The notes: generated from the letters alone by a model not told the origin. A stretch of DNA of 64,000 nucleotides from Kribbella catacumbae DSM 19601 (GCF_000372465.1 NZ_AQUZ01000003.1:62001-126000), one strand, 5' to 3'. Shown: positions 29,752 through 38,548, counted from the stretch's first letter. Made by a program: numbers and translations.

Positions 29752-30150
29752 TCAGGCGGAGTCGAGGTCGTAACTGTTCTGTGCCGCCGAGATGGCCGGC
29801 ATGTGCTCCTCGGCCCAGTCGCTGACGGCCCGGATCGGTCCGATCAGCGACTCGCCCAGCGGCGTCAGCGTGTAGACGACCCGGGGCGGTACTTCGGCGA
29901 AGACCTCGCGGGTGATCAGGCCGTCGCGTTGGAGCCGGCGCAGCGTCTGGGTCAGCACCTTGGGCGCGACCCGGCCGATGCCGTCGCGGAGCTCGGTGAA
30001 CCGGAGCGGGCCCTTGCTCAGCAGCAGGACGGACAGCACGGTCCACTTGTCGCCGATGCGGTCCAGCACCACCCGGGTCGGGCAGTCGGGGTCGAAGACG
30101 TCGCCGCGGCTGAAGATCTTGGCGACGAGATGCTCTCCATTAGTAACCAC
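29752..30150 (-). CDS. HxlR family transcriptional regulator
   Basis: 132 residues with the HxlR winged helix: VLDRIGDKWTVLSVLLLSKGPLRFTELRDGIG, then KVLTQTLRRLQRDGLITREVFAEVPPRVVYTLTPLG. A Cys in the N-terminal segment (DPDCPTRVV) is the usual redox-active position in many members. It is divergent from the NAD(P)-binding gene, which it probably controls. Confidence 0.9.
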   Translation of the reverse strand: MVTNGEHLVAKIFSRGDVFDPDCPTRVVLDRIGDKWTVLSVLLLSKGPLRFTELRDGIGRVAPKVLTQTLRRLQRDGLITREVFAEVPPRVVYTLTPLGESLIGPIRAVSDWAEEHMPAISAAQNSYDLDSA

Positions 30151-30190
30151 CAGGTACTTATAGCACGTTGAAGTAGCTGGTTACCAATGG
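30150..30190. promoter_or_regulatory. Divergent promoter with inverted repeats, HxlR target
   Basis: TACTT and AAGTA arms are separated by 11 bp, and AGTAACCA/TGGTTACT-like sequences flank them, in the gap between hxlR and the NAD(P)-binding gene. This is the expected position of an HxlR dimer site. Confidence 0.4.
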
Positions 30191-30234
30191 TTACTGTCGG
30201 CCGGGTTGAGTTCGGTCGACGAAGGAGAGTGGCA

Positions 30235-30843
30235 GTGAAGATCGCGATCTACGGTGCGAGCGGGATGATCGGCAGCCGGGTGGCGGCCGAGGCGGTCAGC
30301 CGGGGGCATGAGGTAGTCGGCATCACCCGGTCGGGTGGCGAGGTGCCGGCCGGCGTACGGGCTGTTGCCGGTACTGCGAACGATGCGGTGTCGGTGAAGG
30401 AGCTCGCGTCGTCGGTCGACGTACTGGTGTCGGCGATGGGGCCGAGCCGGACCGGGGGAGATCCGCAGAAGTTCGTGGATGCGATCGACACCCTGATCGC
30501 GTCGGCTGGTGGGACGCGGTTGCTGGTGGTCGGTGGCGCGGGCAGTTTGGTTGTCGATGGCAAGCGTTTGGTGGACGGCCCGGGCTTCCCGGAGATCTAC
30601 AAGGCCGAGGCGCTGGTCCTTGCCGGGGTGCTCGACACCTTGCGTGCGACGCCGGCCGGTGTCGACTGGACGTTGCTGTCGCCCGCCCAGGTGATCGAGC
30701 CCGGCGAGCGTACCGGCGTCTTCCGCCTCGGCCTCGACGAGCCAGTAGGCCACCAGATCTCCGCTGAGGACTTCGCTATCGCGCTGGTTGACGAGATCGA
30801 GCAGCCGGCCCATTCCCGCCGCCGTTTCACTGTCGGCTACTAG
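30235..30843 (+). CDS. NAD(P)-binding oxidoreductase (atypical SDR)
   Basis: 202 residues. The N-terminal IAIYGASGMIGSRVAAEAVSRGHEVVGITR is the Rossmann GxSGxxG dinucleotide-binding fold of atypical short-chain dehydrogenases/NmrA-like proteins. GTG 30235 follows GAAGGAGAG. Its stop overlaps the convergent SRPBCC gene by 17 bp. Target of the divergent HxlR by arrangement. Confidence 0.83.
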   Translation: MKIAIYGASGMIGSRVAAEAVSRGHEVVGITRSGGEVPAGVRAVAGTANDAVSVKELASSVDVLVSAMGPSRTGGDPQKFVDAIDTLIASAGGTRLLVVGGAGSLVVDGKRLVDGPGFPEIYKAEALVLAGVLDTLRATPAGVDWTLLSPAQVIEPGERTGVFRLGLDEPVGHQISAEDFAIALVDEIEQPAHSRRRFTVGY

Positions 30844-31276
30844 CGACCTCTGCGGTGTAGAGGTTGAGGGTGTAGTCCCAGCCGGTGTCGTAGGCCGCGC
30901 GGGCCTCGGCGCCGCCGGGGTGGCGGTCCCAGCCGGTGTGGGTCAGTTCGACCTCGGTGCCGTCGTCGACCGGTTTGAAGCTGACGGTGATGTGGCCGGC
31001 CTGTGTCGGGTCGCTGCCGGGGTGCCAGGTGAAGGAGAGGCTCTTCGGCGGGTCCCAGTCGGAGATCGTGCCCCAGTAGCCGACCGGCCCGTCCTCGCCG
31101 TACTCGATGATCCGGCCGCCGACGGCGCCTTCGAGCTTGACGTCGGTCGCCTTGCTCTGGCCGACCGAGTGGGTCGCGAGCGGCCACCAGGCGCCCATCT
31201 CGGCGGTGAACAGTTCGAATGCACGGTCCGGGTCGGCCGGCACGACCACCCGCTTGGTCAGTGGCGCGATGCTCAT
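30827..31276 (-). CDS. SRPBCC/AHSA1 domain protein
   Basis: 149 residues of the START-like AHSA1 fold: RVVVPADPDRAFELFTAEMGAWWP at the start, GGRIIEYGEDG, then LTHTGWDRHPGG and a long C-terminal helix. Such proteins bind small hydrophobic ligands; most have unknown function. It overlaps the arsR gene by 4 bp, forming a two-gene operon. A similar pair is at 51662-52406. Confidence 0.87.
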   Translation of the reverse strand: MSIAPLTKRVVVPADPDRAFELFTAEMGAWWPLATHSVGQSKATDVKLEGAVGGRIIEYGEDGPVGYWGTISDWDPPKSLSFTWHPGSDPTQAGHITVSFKPVDDGTEVELTHTGWDRHPGGAEARAAYDTGWDYTLNLYTAEVASSRQ

Positions 31277-31635
31277 GCCTGCTCCTTTTCGGTCTGTCGT
31301 ACGTGCTCCGCGAAGGCGTCCAGCGCGTCACCCCAGAACTGATCCAGCCAGCTCCGTACCTCGTCGAGGCCGGCCCGATCGATCCGGTAGATGTTCCTCG
31401 TGCCCTGAGCCTCGTGGTCGACCAGCCCGGCCAGGCCGAGCACCTTCAGATGCTGGGAGATCGCGGGCCGGCTGACGGGCACCCGCTCAGCCAGCCCGGT
31501 CACCGAACTCGGCCCGCCGCGGCGCAAGGTCTCCAGGATCGTGCGTCTGGTCGGATCGCCGAGGGCGTCGAGCACGGCGCCGGCTTGGTAAGTGCCCACG
31601 AACGGTAAGCTCCCACTAACCATCTCGCCTGTCAA
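31273..31635 (-). CDS. ArsR family winged-helix regulator
   Basis: 120 residues. ALGDPTRRTILETLRRGGPSSVTGLAERVPVSRPAISQHLKVLGLAGLVDHEAQGTRNIYRI is a canonical ArsR winged helix. No metal-binding cysteine pair is present, so it is not a typical metal sensor. ATG 31623 (MVSGSLPFVG) is an alternative start. First gene of the operon with the SRPBCC protein. Confidence 0.88.
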   Translation of the reverse strand: MTGEMVSGSLPFVGTYQAGAVLDALGDPTRRTILETLRRGGPSSVTGLAERVPVSRPAISQHLKVLGLAGLVDHEAQGTRNIYRIDRAGLDEVRSWLDQFWGDALDAFAEHVRQTEKEQA

Positions 31636-31646
31636 GGGCAGGGAGA

Positions 31647-31688
31647 ACCCCGGGTCCCCCGCGCGGGCAGTGGCGGGAGACCCGGGGT
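31647..31688. terminator. Strong hairpin terminator after the GH64 gene
   Basis: ACCCCGGGTC and GACCCGGGGT flank a second CCCGC/GCGGG stem. It lies between the GH64 stop and the upstream side of the arsR gene, both minus strand, so it ends the GH64 transcript. Confidence 0.7.
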
Positions 31689-31726
31689 CGCTGATCGGCC
31701 GGCCTTAGGCCGGTACCGGCTGTCGG

Positions 31727-32917
31727 TCAGTTGAAGGGGTCGAGGGTGATGTAGGCCTGCTGCGGGTTGCCGTCGTGGACGAGCGACTCGTGGGCGCCGA
31801 CGTCGTCGAAGGCGAACCCGTAGGCCTTGCCGTCGACCATCTGCGCGTGGATCTTGCGGGAGTAGTGGTTGGTGACGTTGTCGAGGTAGAAGCCCGAGTT
31901 GTTCGCGTCGGGCTGGTTCGGGTTGGTCAGCAGCGTGGACCGGTTGAAGCCGGCGCACAGCGTGCGTGAGATCGGCCCGCGGACCAGGTCGTTCGGTGCG
32001 TCGAGCAGACCCGCGCAGCCGAAGATGCTGGCCGAGTTGGGTTTCTGGAACGAGGTGACCACCGCGCCGGAGGTGTTGGTGAAGTTCATGACGTTGCCCG
32101 AGACGCGGCCGAAGTACTTGGTGTTCGGCTGGTTGCCGAACGGCGTGACGGTGAGCGTCTGCGAGCTGTACTTCGACCAGACCCGGTTGACGTAGTCGTC
32201 CATGATCGAGGCCGGCAGCGCGCCGGTCTCGACCCCGTACGTCGGCGCGAGCGCCCGCAGTACGGACCCGTTGGGTGCTGTCTGGATCAGGTTCGCCCAG
32301 CCGCCGGGCTGGCCGCGGAGTGCGTTGAAGAAGTTGTTGTAGCCGCCGGGCTTGAGGTGGCCGGTGTTCTTGGTGCTGCCGTTCGCGAGTTGGACGCCGA
32401 CGGCGTACGGGGCGGAGAACGTGTCGACCTGGGTGCTGTTGATCCACAGGCCGGAGTCGTTCAGCGTGTACTCGGTCCAGTTGAACAGGATGTTGCGGTT
32501 GGGGTCGCTCGGGTTCTGGACGGCCGGTTGCACCAGGCCACCGGTGGTCAGCTTGAAGACGAGCTTCTGACCGTAGGAGAAGTAGACCCGGCCGGAGAAC
32601 TTCGGCATCCGGATGGTGATCGACTGGCCGTTGGCGGGCCCGGCGATGGATGCGTCGGGTGCCGGGGTGGGCGGGTTGCCGCCCGCGGGCCAGGCGTGGA
32701 AGGTGCCGTTCGCGTCGGCCCAGCCTTGCTGGCCGGTCTGCAGGTTGGTGCCGAGGTTGTAGATGTAGACGGCGTCGCCACGGCCGGAACTGTTGGAGAT
32801 CTTCAGCGGAATGGTCGCCGGCACCGCGTCGGCCGGCATCGCGACGGTCGCGACGAGCCCGGCGGCGACGGTACTCGCGGCGGCCAGAACCGCCAGCAGT
32901 TTGTGTTTGATGCGCAC
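31727..32917 (-). CDS. Secreted glycoside hydrolase family 64 beta-1,3-glucanase
   Basis: 396 residues: signal peptide (1-31, MPADA cleavage), then a GH64-type fold. Supporting blocks are IPLKISNSSGRGDAVYIYNLG, GRVYFSYGQKLVF, NILFNWTEYTLND and the C-terminal YGFAFDDVGAHESLVHDGNPQQAYITLDPF. GH64 enzymes release laminaripentaose from beta-1,3-glucan, a fungal wall polymer. A LacI-type palindrome upstream suggests sugar-controlled expression. Confidence 0.88.
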   Translation of the reverse strand: MRIKHKLLAVLAAASTVAAGLVATVAMPADAVPATIPLKISNSSGRGDAVYIYNLGTNLQTGQQGWADANGTFHAWPAGGNPPTPAPDASIAGPANGQSITIRMPKFSGRVYFSYGQKLVFKLTTGGLVQPAVQNPSDPNRNILFNWTEYTLNDSGLWINSTQVDTFSAPYAVGVQLANGSTKNTGHLKPGGYNNFFNALRGQPGGWANLIQTAPNGSVLRALAPTYGVETGALPASIMDDYVNRVWSKYSSQTLTVTPFGNQPNTKYFGRVSGNVMNFTNTSGAVVTSFQKPNSASIFGCAGLLDAPNDLVRGPISRTLCAGFNRSTLLTNPNQPDANNSGFYLDNVTNHYSRKIHAQMVDGKAYGFAFDDVGAHESLVHDGNPQQAYITLDPFN

Positions 32918-32991
32918 AACTCCTCCTCAGTTTGTCCCGTGCGAGAGAAGGTGGAGCTCATCCGACGAGGGACGGTGGATCACCGGACGAG

Positions 32992-33005
32992 TGAGAGCGC
33001 TCTCA
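32992..33005. promoter_or_regulatory. LacI/CebR-type operator
   Basis: TGAGAGCGCTCTCA is a perfect 14-bp palindrome with the GAGAGCGCTCTC core seen in actinobacterial LacI-family sites for glucan-degrading genes. It lies between the divergent GH64 and enolase-superfamily genes and could serve both. No lacI gene is in the window. Confidence 0.7.
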
Positions 33006-33118
33006 TCGTTGGATCCTCCACCCAACTTGTCAACCTCTGACCCGTGGCGGCTTTCCGACGCTTGATATGCCCACTCCCTCGGGTTTCTGATGGGACTTGG
33101 CTGTCAATGCTGTGGGGC

Positions 33119-34192
33119 ATGGGTCAGCACTTTGTGACGAGCGTCGAGTTCTCGACTGTCCGTACTCGGTATCCGCGGGTTGTCGGGCGGAACGCGCGGC
33201 TGGGCAGTCACGGTGATGGTGGTGAGGACGGGATCGTGATCGTCCGCACCGACACCGGGAAGGTCGGGTGGGGGCTGGTCGCCGGTCCGGTCTCGGCTGT
33301 CGACGTGGTCGGGCGGTCAGTGGATGAGCTGATCGATCCTGCTGCGGGTGTGCGGGATGACTCGCTGCGAGGGTTGGACTTCGCGCTGCATGACCTGGTG
33401 GGACAGATCGAGGATGTGCCGGTGCATGCGCTGCTCGGCGGACAAGGGCCGGCCACGGTTCCGGCGTACGACGGTGCGATTTACTTCGCCGATCTCGATC
33501 CCGACGAGGGTCCGCGCGGAGTGTCCGCAGTACTTGCTGACTGTGCTGCCGACGCTGCGGCTGGATATCGGGCGTTCAAGCTGAAGATCGGGCGCGGGAA
33601 CCGGTGGATGGAGCGCGCGGCGGGTGATGCCAGGGACATCGAGGTGACCAGGGCTGTCCGGGAGGCTTATCCGGAGTACCGGATCCTCGTGGATGCCAAC
33701 GACGGCTACGACTGCGACGGCTTCCTCGAGTACCTGCGGGCGGTCGACGACTGCCAGCTGTACTGGGTGGAGGAACCGTTCCTTGACGACCCGGACGACC
33801 TGGCTCGGTTGCGGAGTCATCTGCGGGAGGCCGGATCGGCGACGCTGATCGCGGAAGGCGAGAGCGATCCTGACCTGGAGCTCCTGCTGGAGATCGCCCG
33901 GCGCGGAGACCTCGACGTCCTGCTGATGGATGTGGTCTCGTTCGGGCTGACGAGTTGGCGCTCGGTGATGCCGGGAATCGCCGAGCTCGGCGTCCACGCC
34001 TCACCGCACGCCTGGGGACTACCACTCAAGACCCTGTACGCCGCTCAGCTCGCCGCCGGCCTGGGCCGCGTCGACACGGTTGAAAGCGTTCCCGGCGAAA
34101 CGCTCGGCGTGGACACCAGCGCGTACCTCTGGCGAGACGGCGAACTCACAGTCCCCGACCGCCCCGGCTTCGGCCTGCCGTTGCCCAGCTAG
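33119..34192 (+). CDS. Enolase superfamily (mandelate racemase/MLE-like) enzyme
   Basis: 357 residues. The metal ligands and bases fit the superfamily: FKLKIGRG (KxK), LVDANDGYD (Asp), WVEEPF (Glu), LIAEGESD (Glu) and a late SPHAWG. This MR-type set points to a sugar-acid dehydratase or epimerase; the substrate is undefined. ATG 33119 fits the family N-terminus. Divergent from GH64, so perhaps part of carbohydrate use. Its stop codon lies in hairpin element copy 2. Confidence 0.82.
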   Translation: MGQHFVTSVEFSTVRTRYPRVVGRNARLGSHGDGGEDGIVIVRTDTGKVGWGLVAGPVSAVDVVGRSVDELIDPAAGVRDDSLRGLDFALHDLVGQIEDVPVHALLGGQGPATVPAYDGAIYFADLDPDEGPRGVSAVLADCAADAAAGYRAFKLKIGRGNRWMERAAGDARDIEVTRAVREAYPEYRILVDANDGYDCDGFLEYLRAVDDCQLYWVEEPFLDDPDDLARLRSHLREAGSATLIAEGESDPDLELLLEIARRGDLDVLLMDVVSFGLTSWRSVMPGIAELGVHASPHAWGLPLKTLYAAQLAAGLGRVDTVESVPGETLGVDTSAYLWRDGELTVPDRPGFGLPLPS

Positions 34193-34357
34193 TGGTGTGT
34201 CGCGTCAAAAACTCGGCACTGGCGGCGCCCAGGCGGGCACCTCGCCGCGTTGGAGGAAAGGGCACGATGGAAAAACATCGAGCCCTTCCCTCCGCCTTGC
34301 GAGGCACCCACCTGGACACCGCCAGCACTCGAGTTTTTGACGCGACACACCACTAGC
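34188..34357. repeat. Long nested hairpin element, copy 2, spanning both convergent stop codons
   Basis: 170 bp. The outer arms 34188-34215 and 34330-34357 are a perfect 28-bp inverted repeat containing the stop codons of the enolase-superfamily gene and of rmuC. Inside, CTGGCGG/CCGCCAG, CCAGG/CCTGG, GGG/CCC and CCTCGC/GCGAGG pair with short mismatches, several of them CA opposite CA. Then comes the central hairpin 34252-34293 with CGATG-GAAAAA-CATCG. It shares GCACCTCGCCGC and the 20-nt core with copy 1. The stem next to the core is GGGC/GCCC here and GGCC/GGCC in copy 1, a compensatory change. Confidence 0.87.
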
Positions 34358-35576
34358 CGGTTTGGGTGTCGAGGCCGGGCAGGGGTGGGGGCTCTCGGCG
34401 GGTCTTGTCGATGGTCGGGCCGGGGAGCCAGCGGTGGGTGTCGGGGGTGTCGTCGATGGCCAGGAACTCGGGAGCTGTCAGGGGACGGGCGGACGCCTCG
34501 ATGGATTCCATCGCGGTGAGCTCGGCTTCGGTGACATGGAGGTCGCGGAGTTTGCGCGCGGTGGTGAAGACGCGGCGTTCGAAGGAGCCGACGGTGCTGT
34601 TGTAGGCGTCGACGGCTGAGGTCAGGGAGCGGCCCACCCGGCTGAGGTGCTCGCCCATGGTGCTGAGGCGTTCGTAGAGTTCGCGGCCGAGCTCGAACAC
34701 CTGCTGGGCCGACTCGGTCAGGGCCGACTGGTTCCAGGCGTACGCGGCTGCTCGCAGGGTGGCGATGAGGGTCGTCGGAGTCGCCAGGATGACGCGGCGC
34801 TCAGCGGCGTACTCGAGCAGGCTCGGCTCGATGTCCAGCGCTGCCGAGAGGAACGACTCGCCGGGGACGAAGAGGATGACGAACTCCGGCGTCGACGGGA
34901 GTCTCGACCAGTACGCCTTCGCCGAGAGCTGATCGACGTGCGTGCGCAGGTGCCGCGCGTGGGCCCGCAGGCGTTCCTCGCGGAAGTCCGCGTCGTCGCT
35001 CTCCGCCGCCTCCAGGAACGCGGCCAGTGGCACCTTCGAGTCGACGACCAGATTCTTGCCCTCGGCAAGTCTCACCACCATGTCGGGGCGCAGCAGCCCG
35101 TCGTCCGTCGTGGTCGTCGTCTGCTCGGTGAAGTCGCAGTGCGCGACCATGCCGGCCAGCTCGACCGTACGCCGGAGATGCAGCTCACCCCATCGCCCCC
35201 GCACCTGCGGTTTTCGCAGCGCGGTCGACAGCGAAGCGGTCTCCCGGCGCAACGCCTCCCCGCTCATCCGTACTTCGTTCACCTGCTGGTGCAACTCGCT
35301 CTGCCAGGCAGCGCGGCCCTTCTCCAATTGGTTGAGTTGGGCATGCAATCGGTCGAGCGACTCCTTGACCACTGCCTGGCCTGACATCTGCTGCCCGACC
35401 GTGGTCCGCTCCTGCGTGAGCTCCACCACCCTGTCCTCAGCCGCGTCCCGCTCGGCCGTGATCCGCGCGAGCGAAGCACCGTCCCGCCCTCGCGACCAGA
35501 GCACGCCGAACACCCAGCCGAGCCCAAGCCCGACCAGCAAGAACACCAGGAGCAGCAGAACCGCAGTACCGGTCAT
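34353..35576 (-). CDS. rmuC: DNA recombination protein RmuC
   Basis: About 407 residues: an N-terminal TM anchor (TGTAVLLLLVFLLVGLGLGWVFG), a long coiled coil to about 125, then the RmuC nuclease-like domain (VRGRWGELHLRRTVELAGM, VVDSKVPLAAFLEAAE, PEFVILFVPGESFLSAAL, RRVILATPTTLIATLRAAAYAW). It limits recombination at inverted repeats in E. coli. ATG 35576 gives the TM anchor at the N-terminus. Confidence 0.93.
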   Translation of the reverse strand: MTGTAVLLLLVFLLVGLGLGWVFGVLWSRGRDGASLARITAERDAAEDRVVELTQERTTVGQQMSGQAVVKESLDRLHAQLNQLEKGRAAWQSELHQQVNEVRMSGEALRRETASLSTALRKPQVRGRWGELHLRRTVELAGMVAHCDFTEQTTTTTDDGLLRPDMVVRLAEGKNLVVDSKVPLAAFLEAAESDDADFREERLRAHARHLRTHVDQLSAKAYWSRLPSTPEFVILFVPGESFLSAALDIEPSLLEYAAERRVILATPTTLIATLRAAAYAWNQSALTESAQQVFELGRELYERLSTMGEHLSRVGRSLTSAVDAYNSTVGSFERRVFTTARKLRDLHVTEAELTAMESIEASARPLTAPEFLAIDDTPDTHRWLPGPTIDKTRREPPPLPGLDTQTG

Positions 35577-35643
35577 GTCACAGACAGTCGCAGACGCCAC
35601 CGACAATTTCCGGACGACAAGCCCAGACAGACGAAATAGCAGG

Positions 35644-36426
35644 TCAGCAGGCCATTGCCGGGAACGAGTAGCCCTGGGCCTTCAGCAACCGGAGGGCCTT
35701 GTCCAGGGCCGCCACGGTCTGCGTGCGGTCGCCGCCGCCGTCGTGCATCAAGATGATATTGCGGCGGTGAGCGTGGGTCATGATGTTGTTGACGATCGCC
35801 TGCGTGCCGGGACGGGCCCAGTCGCGCGGGTCGACGTCCCAGAGCACCTGGACCATGCCGGCCGCCTTGATATCGGCGCGGACCTTCGGGTTCGAGGCGC
35901 CGTACGGCGGGCGGAAGCACTTCGACTTCGGGCCGTCGAAGATCTCGTGCCGGCGGTTCTTGGCCGGGAGCGCGGTCAGCTGCGGGTGAGTGATCGAGTG
36001 GCTGCCGATTGTGTTGCCTGCGGCAAGGATTTGCTCCCGCAGCCCGGGGTGCGCGGCCTGCATCTTGCCCAGCTCGAAGAAGGTTGCGTGGGCACCGTAC
36101 TTCGCCAGTACCTGCAGGATCTTCGGCGTCCAGACCGGGTCCGGGCCGTCGTCGAAGCTGAAGAACAGCACCTTCTTGTTGCCGGCTGCTGCGGCGGCGG
36201 TCGGATCGCCGGCCGGTGTCCGCGGCGTATTGGTGTCCGGCCCGCCCGGCGTACCGGGGGTGGGCGTGGTGGTCGGTGTCTCACTCGGCGTCGTGGACGG
36301 TGTGACATTGGCCGCTGACGTCGGCTTGGGCGGGGTCGTATGTCCTATCGCCAAGGCGATCAACGAGCCGATGACCAGAGCGGCCGCGGCCCCGGTCGCG
36401 ATGATGGCGGCAAGCTTTCGGGACAT
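35644..36426 (-). CDS. Polysaccharide deacetylase (NodB/CE4 family)
   Basis: 260 residues. A TM or signal anchor (7-27) is followed by a Thr/Pro-rich linker to about 85 and a NodB domain. CE4 motifs are seen: FSFDDGPDP (motif 1), GSHSITHPQL (2), RPPYGASN (3), WDVDPRDWARPG (4) and ILMHDGGGDR (5), so the metal triad and catalytic Asp are intact. Likely substrate is peptidoglycan or another N-acetylated glycan outside the membrane. Confidence 0.92.
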   Translation of the reverse strand: MSRKLAAIIATGAAAALVIGSLIALAIGHTTPPKPTSAANVTPSTTPSETPTTTPTPGTPGGPDTNTPRTPAGDPTAAAAAGNKKVLFFSFDDGPDPVWTPKILQVLAKYGAHATFFELGKMQAAHPGLREQILAAGNTIGSHSITHPQLTALPAKNRRHEIFDGPKSKCFRPPYGASNPKVRADIKAAGMVQVLWDVDPRDWARPGTQAIVNNIMTHAHRRNIILMHDGGGDRTQTVAALDKALRLLKAQGYSFPAMAC

Positions 36427-36501
36427 GATGCTCCCTTGCAGATCAGGCGGATGTTCCCCAGACACGCTCCCCCTCAAGGAGCTTTCAGTAGATGAGACGC
36501 C

Positions 36502-37386
36502 CTAGGTCCTGACCCGGTTGGCAATCCTGTGTTGCGGGGAGATCTCAGTCGCTGTCGGAGTCGCTACGCTGGCCGGCGTACCGCGGTGATAAAGCCTTCC
36601 CTCCAAGGACTTCACGCTCGCGACCAGCACGAAACTCATGCTGACCAGCAGCGCCCAAGCGCCGAACTTCGCCGGGTGCACGAGCCGCCAGACGTCCACC
36701 TGGTCGGGGTAGTTCCACGCGTCCAGGAAGGTGCCGAAGTTCTCCGCGATCCAGAGGAAGAAGCCGATCAGCGCGAACGACAACGCCAGCGGCATCCGGT
36801 ATCGCCGGGCGCCGACTGTGTAGAAGACCCAGGTGCGGCGCAGTACGAGCAGAAGTCCGAGCGCGATCGGGATGCGCAGATCCACGATCCAGTGGTGGGT
36901 GAAGAAGTTCGCGTAGATCAGTACTGCGAGCACAGTGGTGAGGATCGGGCGATAACCACTCACCCGCAGGTCGAATCGGCGCCAGGCCTGGCAGATGTAG
37001 CTGCCGACCGCGGCGTACATGAAGCCCGCGAACAGCGGCACCCCGCCGAACTTCGTCACCGCGTCGCCGGGGTACTGCCAGGAGCCGATCTGGACCTTGA
37101 ACAGTTCCAGCGCCAGCCCGACGAGATGGAAGCCGAAGATCACCGCGATCTCGCGCCACGTCTCCAGTCCGGCCAGCCAGAACCCGAACGTCAGCAGCAG
37201 ACAGAAGACCAGCAGAGCGTCGTTCCGGGCAATCGGGAGGCTGAGGTACTTCGAGACCGCGAGGCCGGCGAAGAGCGCGGCGGGGAAGAGACAGGAGACC
37301 AGTTGCGTCAGCCCGAACCGCAGGAACTGCGAGCAGGCGACCACAAGGCGTGATCGATGGCCGAGGCGAGCTGTCCAACTGGTCAC
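36502..37386 (-). CDS. DUF817 (YoaT-like) integral membrane protein
   Basis: About 294 residues and eight predicted TM helices. Blocks GLETWREIAVIFGFHLVGLALELFKV, GSWQYPGDA and ENFGTFLDAWNYPDQVDVW fit DUF817, whose function is unknown. The frame is open to 37548, but that would overlap ychF. GTG 37386 is a guess; a later GTG is possible. Confidence 0.8.
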   Translation of the reverse strand: MTSWTARLGHRSRLVVACSQFLRFGLTQLVSCLFPAALFAGLAVSKYLSLPIARNDALLVFCLLLTFGFWLAGLETWREIAVIFGFHLVGLALELFKVQIGSWQYPGDAVTKFGGVPLFAGFMYAAVGSYICQAWRRFDLRVSGYRPILTTVLAVLIYANFFTHHWIVDLRIPIALGLLLVLRRTWVFYTVGARRYRMPLALSFALIGFFLWIAENFGTFLDAWNYPDQVDVWRLVHPAKFGAWALLVSMSFVLVASVKSLEGRLYHRGTPASVATPTATEISPQHRIANRVRT

Positions 37387-37471
37387 AGACTGGAGACGCT
37401 GCTTGCCCTCGGCTGGTTCGGGCGCCGGCGGATTGGGGTGCGGCGGGTCCGGCCGCGTACTCTTGCTGCCC

Positions 37472-38548
37472 GTGGCACTTTCCATCGGAATCGTCGGGCT
37501 CCCCAACGCGGGCAAGTCCACCCTCTTCAACGCGCTGACCAAGAACAACGTGCTCGCGGCGAACTACCCGTTCGCGACGATCGAGCCCAATGTCGGGATC
37601 GTCGGCGTACCGGACGCGCGGCTGGGCCAGCTGGCCGAAGTCTTCGGCTCGGCCAAGCAACTGCCGGCGACCGTGCAGTTCGTCGACATCGCCGGCATCG
37701 TCCGCGGCGCGTCGGAGGGTGAAGGGCTGGGCAACAAGTTCCTCAGCCACATCCGCGAGTCGGACGCGATCTGCCAGGTCACCCGGGTGTTCCGCGACGA
37801 CGACGTCACCCACGTCGACGGCAAGGTCTCACCGGCCGACGACATCTCCACGATCCAGACCGAGCTGATCCTGGCCGACCTGCAGACCGTCGAGAAGGCG
37901 ATCCCGCGGCTGGAGAAGGAGTCGCGGCTGAAGAAGGAGAGCGTCGCCGTCCTGGAAGCGGTCCGCGAGGCGCAGAAGCAGCTCGAGGCCGGTACGCCGA
38001 TCATCGCCACCAACGTCGACCGCGACGCGATCCGCGAACTGATGCTGATGACGGCCAAGCCGTACCTGTTCGTCTTCAACTGCGACGCCGACGAACTGGC
38101 CGACGAGTCGCTGAAGCAGCAGATGCGCGACCTGGTGGCACCGGCCGAGGCGATCTTCCTGGACGCGAAGTTCGAGGCCGAACTGGTCGAGCTCGGCGAC
38201 GAGGACGAGGCCCGCGAGATGCTCGCCGAGATGGGCGTCGAAGAGCCCGGCCTGGACGTGCTCGCCCGCGTCGGCTTCGAGACCTTGGGCCTGCAGACCT
38301 ACCTCACGGCAGGCCCCAAGGAATCCCGCGCCTGGACGATCAAGAAGGACGCCACTGCCCCCGAGGCAGCCGGCGTCATCCACACCGACTTCCAGCGCGG
38401 CTTCATCAAGGCCGAGATCGTCTCCTTCACCGACCTGATCGCCGCCGGCTCCATGGCCGCCGCCAAATCCGCCGGCAAGGTCCGAATCGAAGGCAAGGAC
38501 TACATCATGTCCGACGGCGACGTCGTGGAATTCCGCTTCAACGTCTAG
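37472..38548 (+). CDS. ychF: Redox-regulated ATPase YchF (Obg-type GTPase family)
   Basis: 358 residues. G1 is GLPNAGKSTLFN, the switch region NYPFATIEPNVG, G3 DIAGIVRGASEGEGLGN, and a G4-type FVFNCDADE. The TGS domain is at the end (LQTYLTAGPKESRAWTIKKDATAPEAAGVIHTDFQRGFIKAE). It is a ribosome-associated ATPase. GTG 37472 lies 8 bases after a TACTCT -10-like box, so the mRNA may be nearly leaderless. The open frame upstream to 37019 is not coding. Confidence 0.94.
   Translation: MALSIGIVGLPNAGKSTLFNALTKNNVLAANYPFATIEPNVGIVGVPDARLGQLAEVFGSAKQLPATVQFVDIAGIVRGASEGEGLGNKFLSHIRESDAICQVTRVFRDDDVTHVDGKVSPADDISTIQTELILADLQTVEKAIPRLEKESRLKKESVAVLEAVREAQKQLEAGTPIIATNVDRDAIRELMLMTAKPYLFVFNCDADELADESLKQQMRDLVAPAEAIFLDAKFEAELVELGDEDEAREMLAEMGVEEPGLDVLARVGFETLGLQTYLTAGPKESRAWTIKKDATAPEAAGVIHTDFQRGFIKAEIVSFTDLIAAGSMAAAKSAGKVRIEGKDYIMSDGDVVEFRFNV

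Noticed and set aside
37019-37471. Long N-terminal extension of ychF
   Set aside because: It overlaps the DUF817 gene antisense; homology of YchF starts exactly at GTG 37472.
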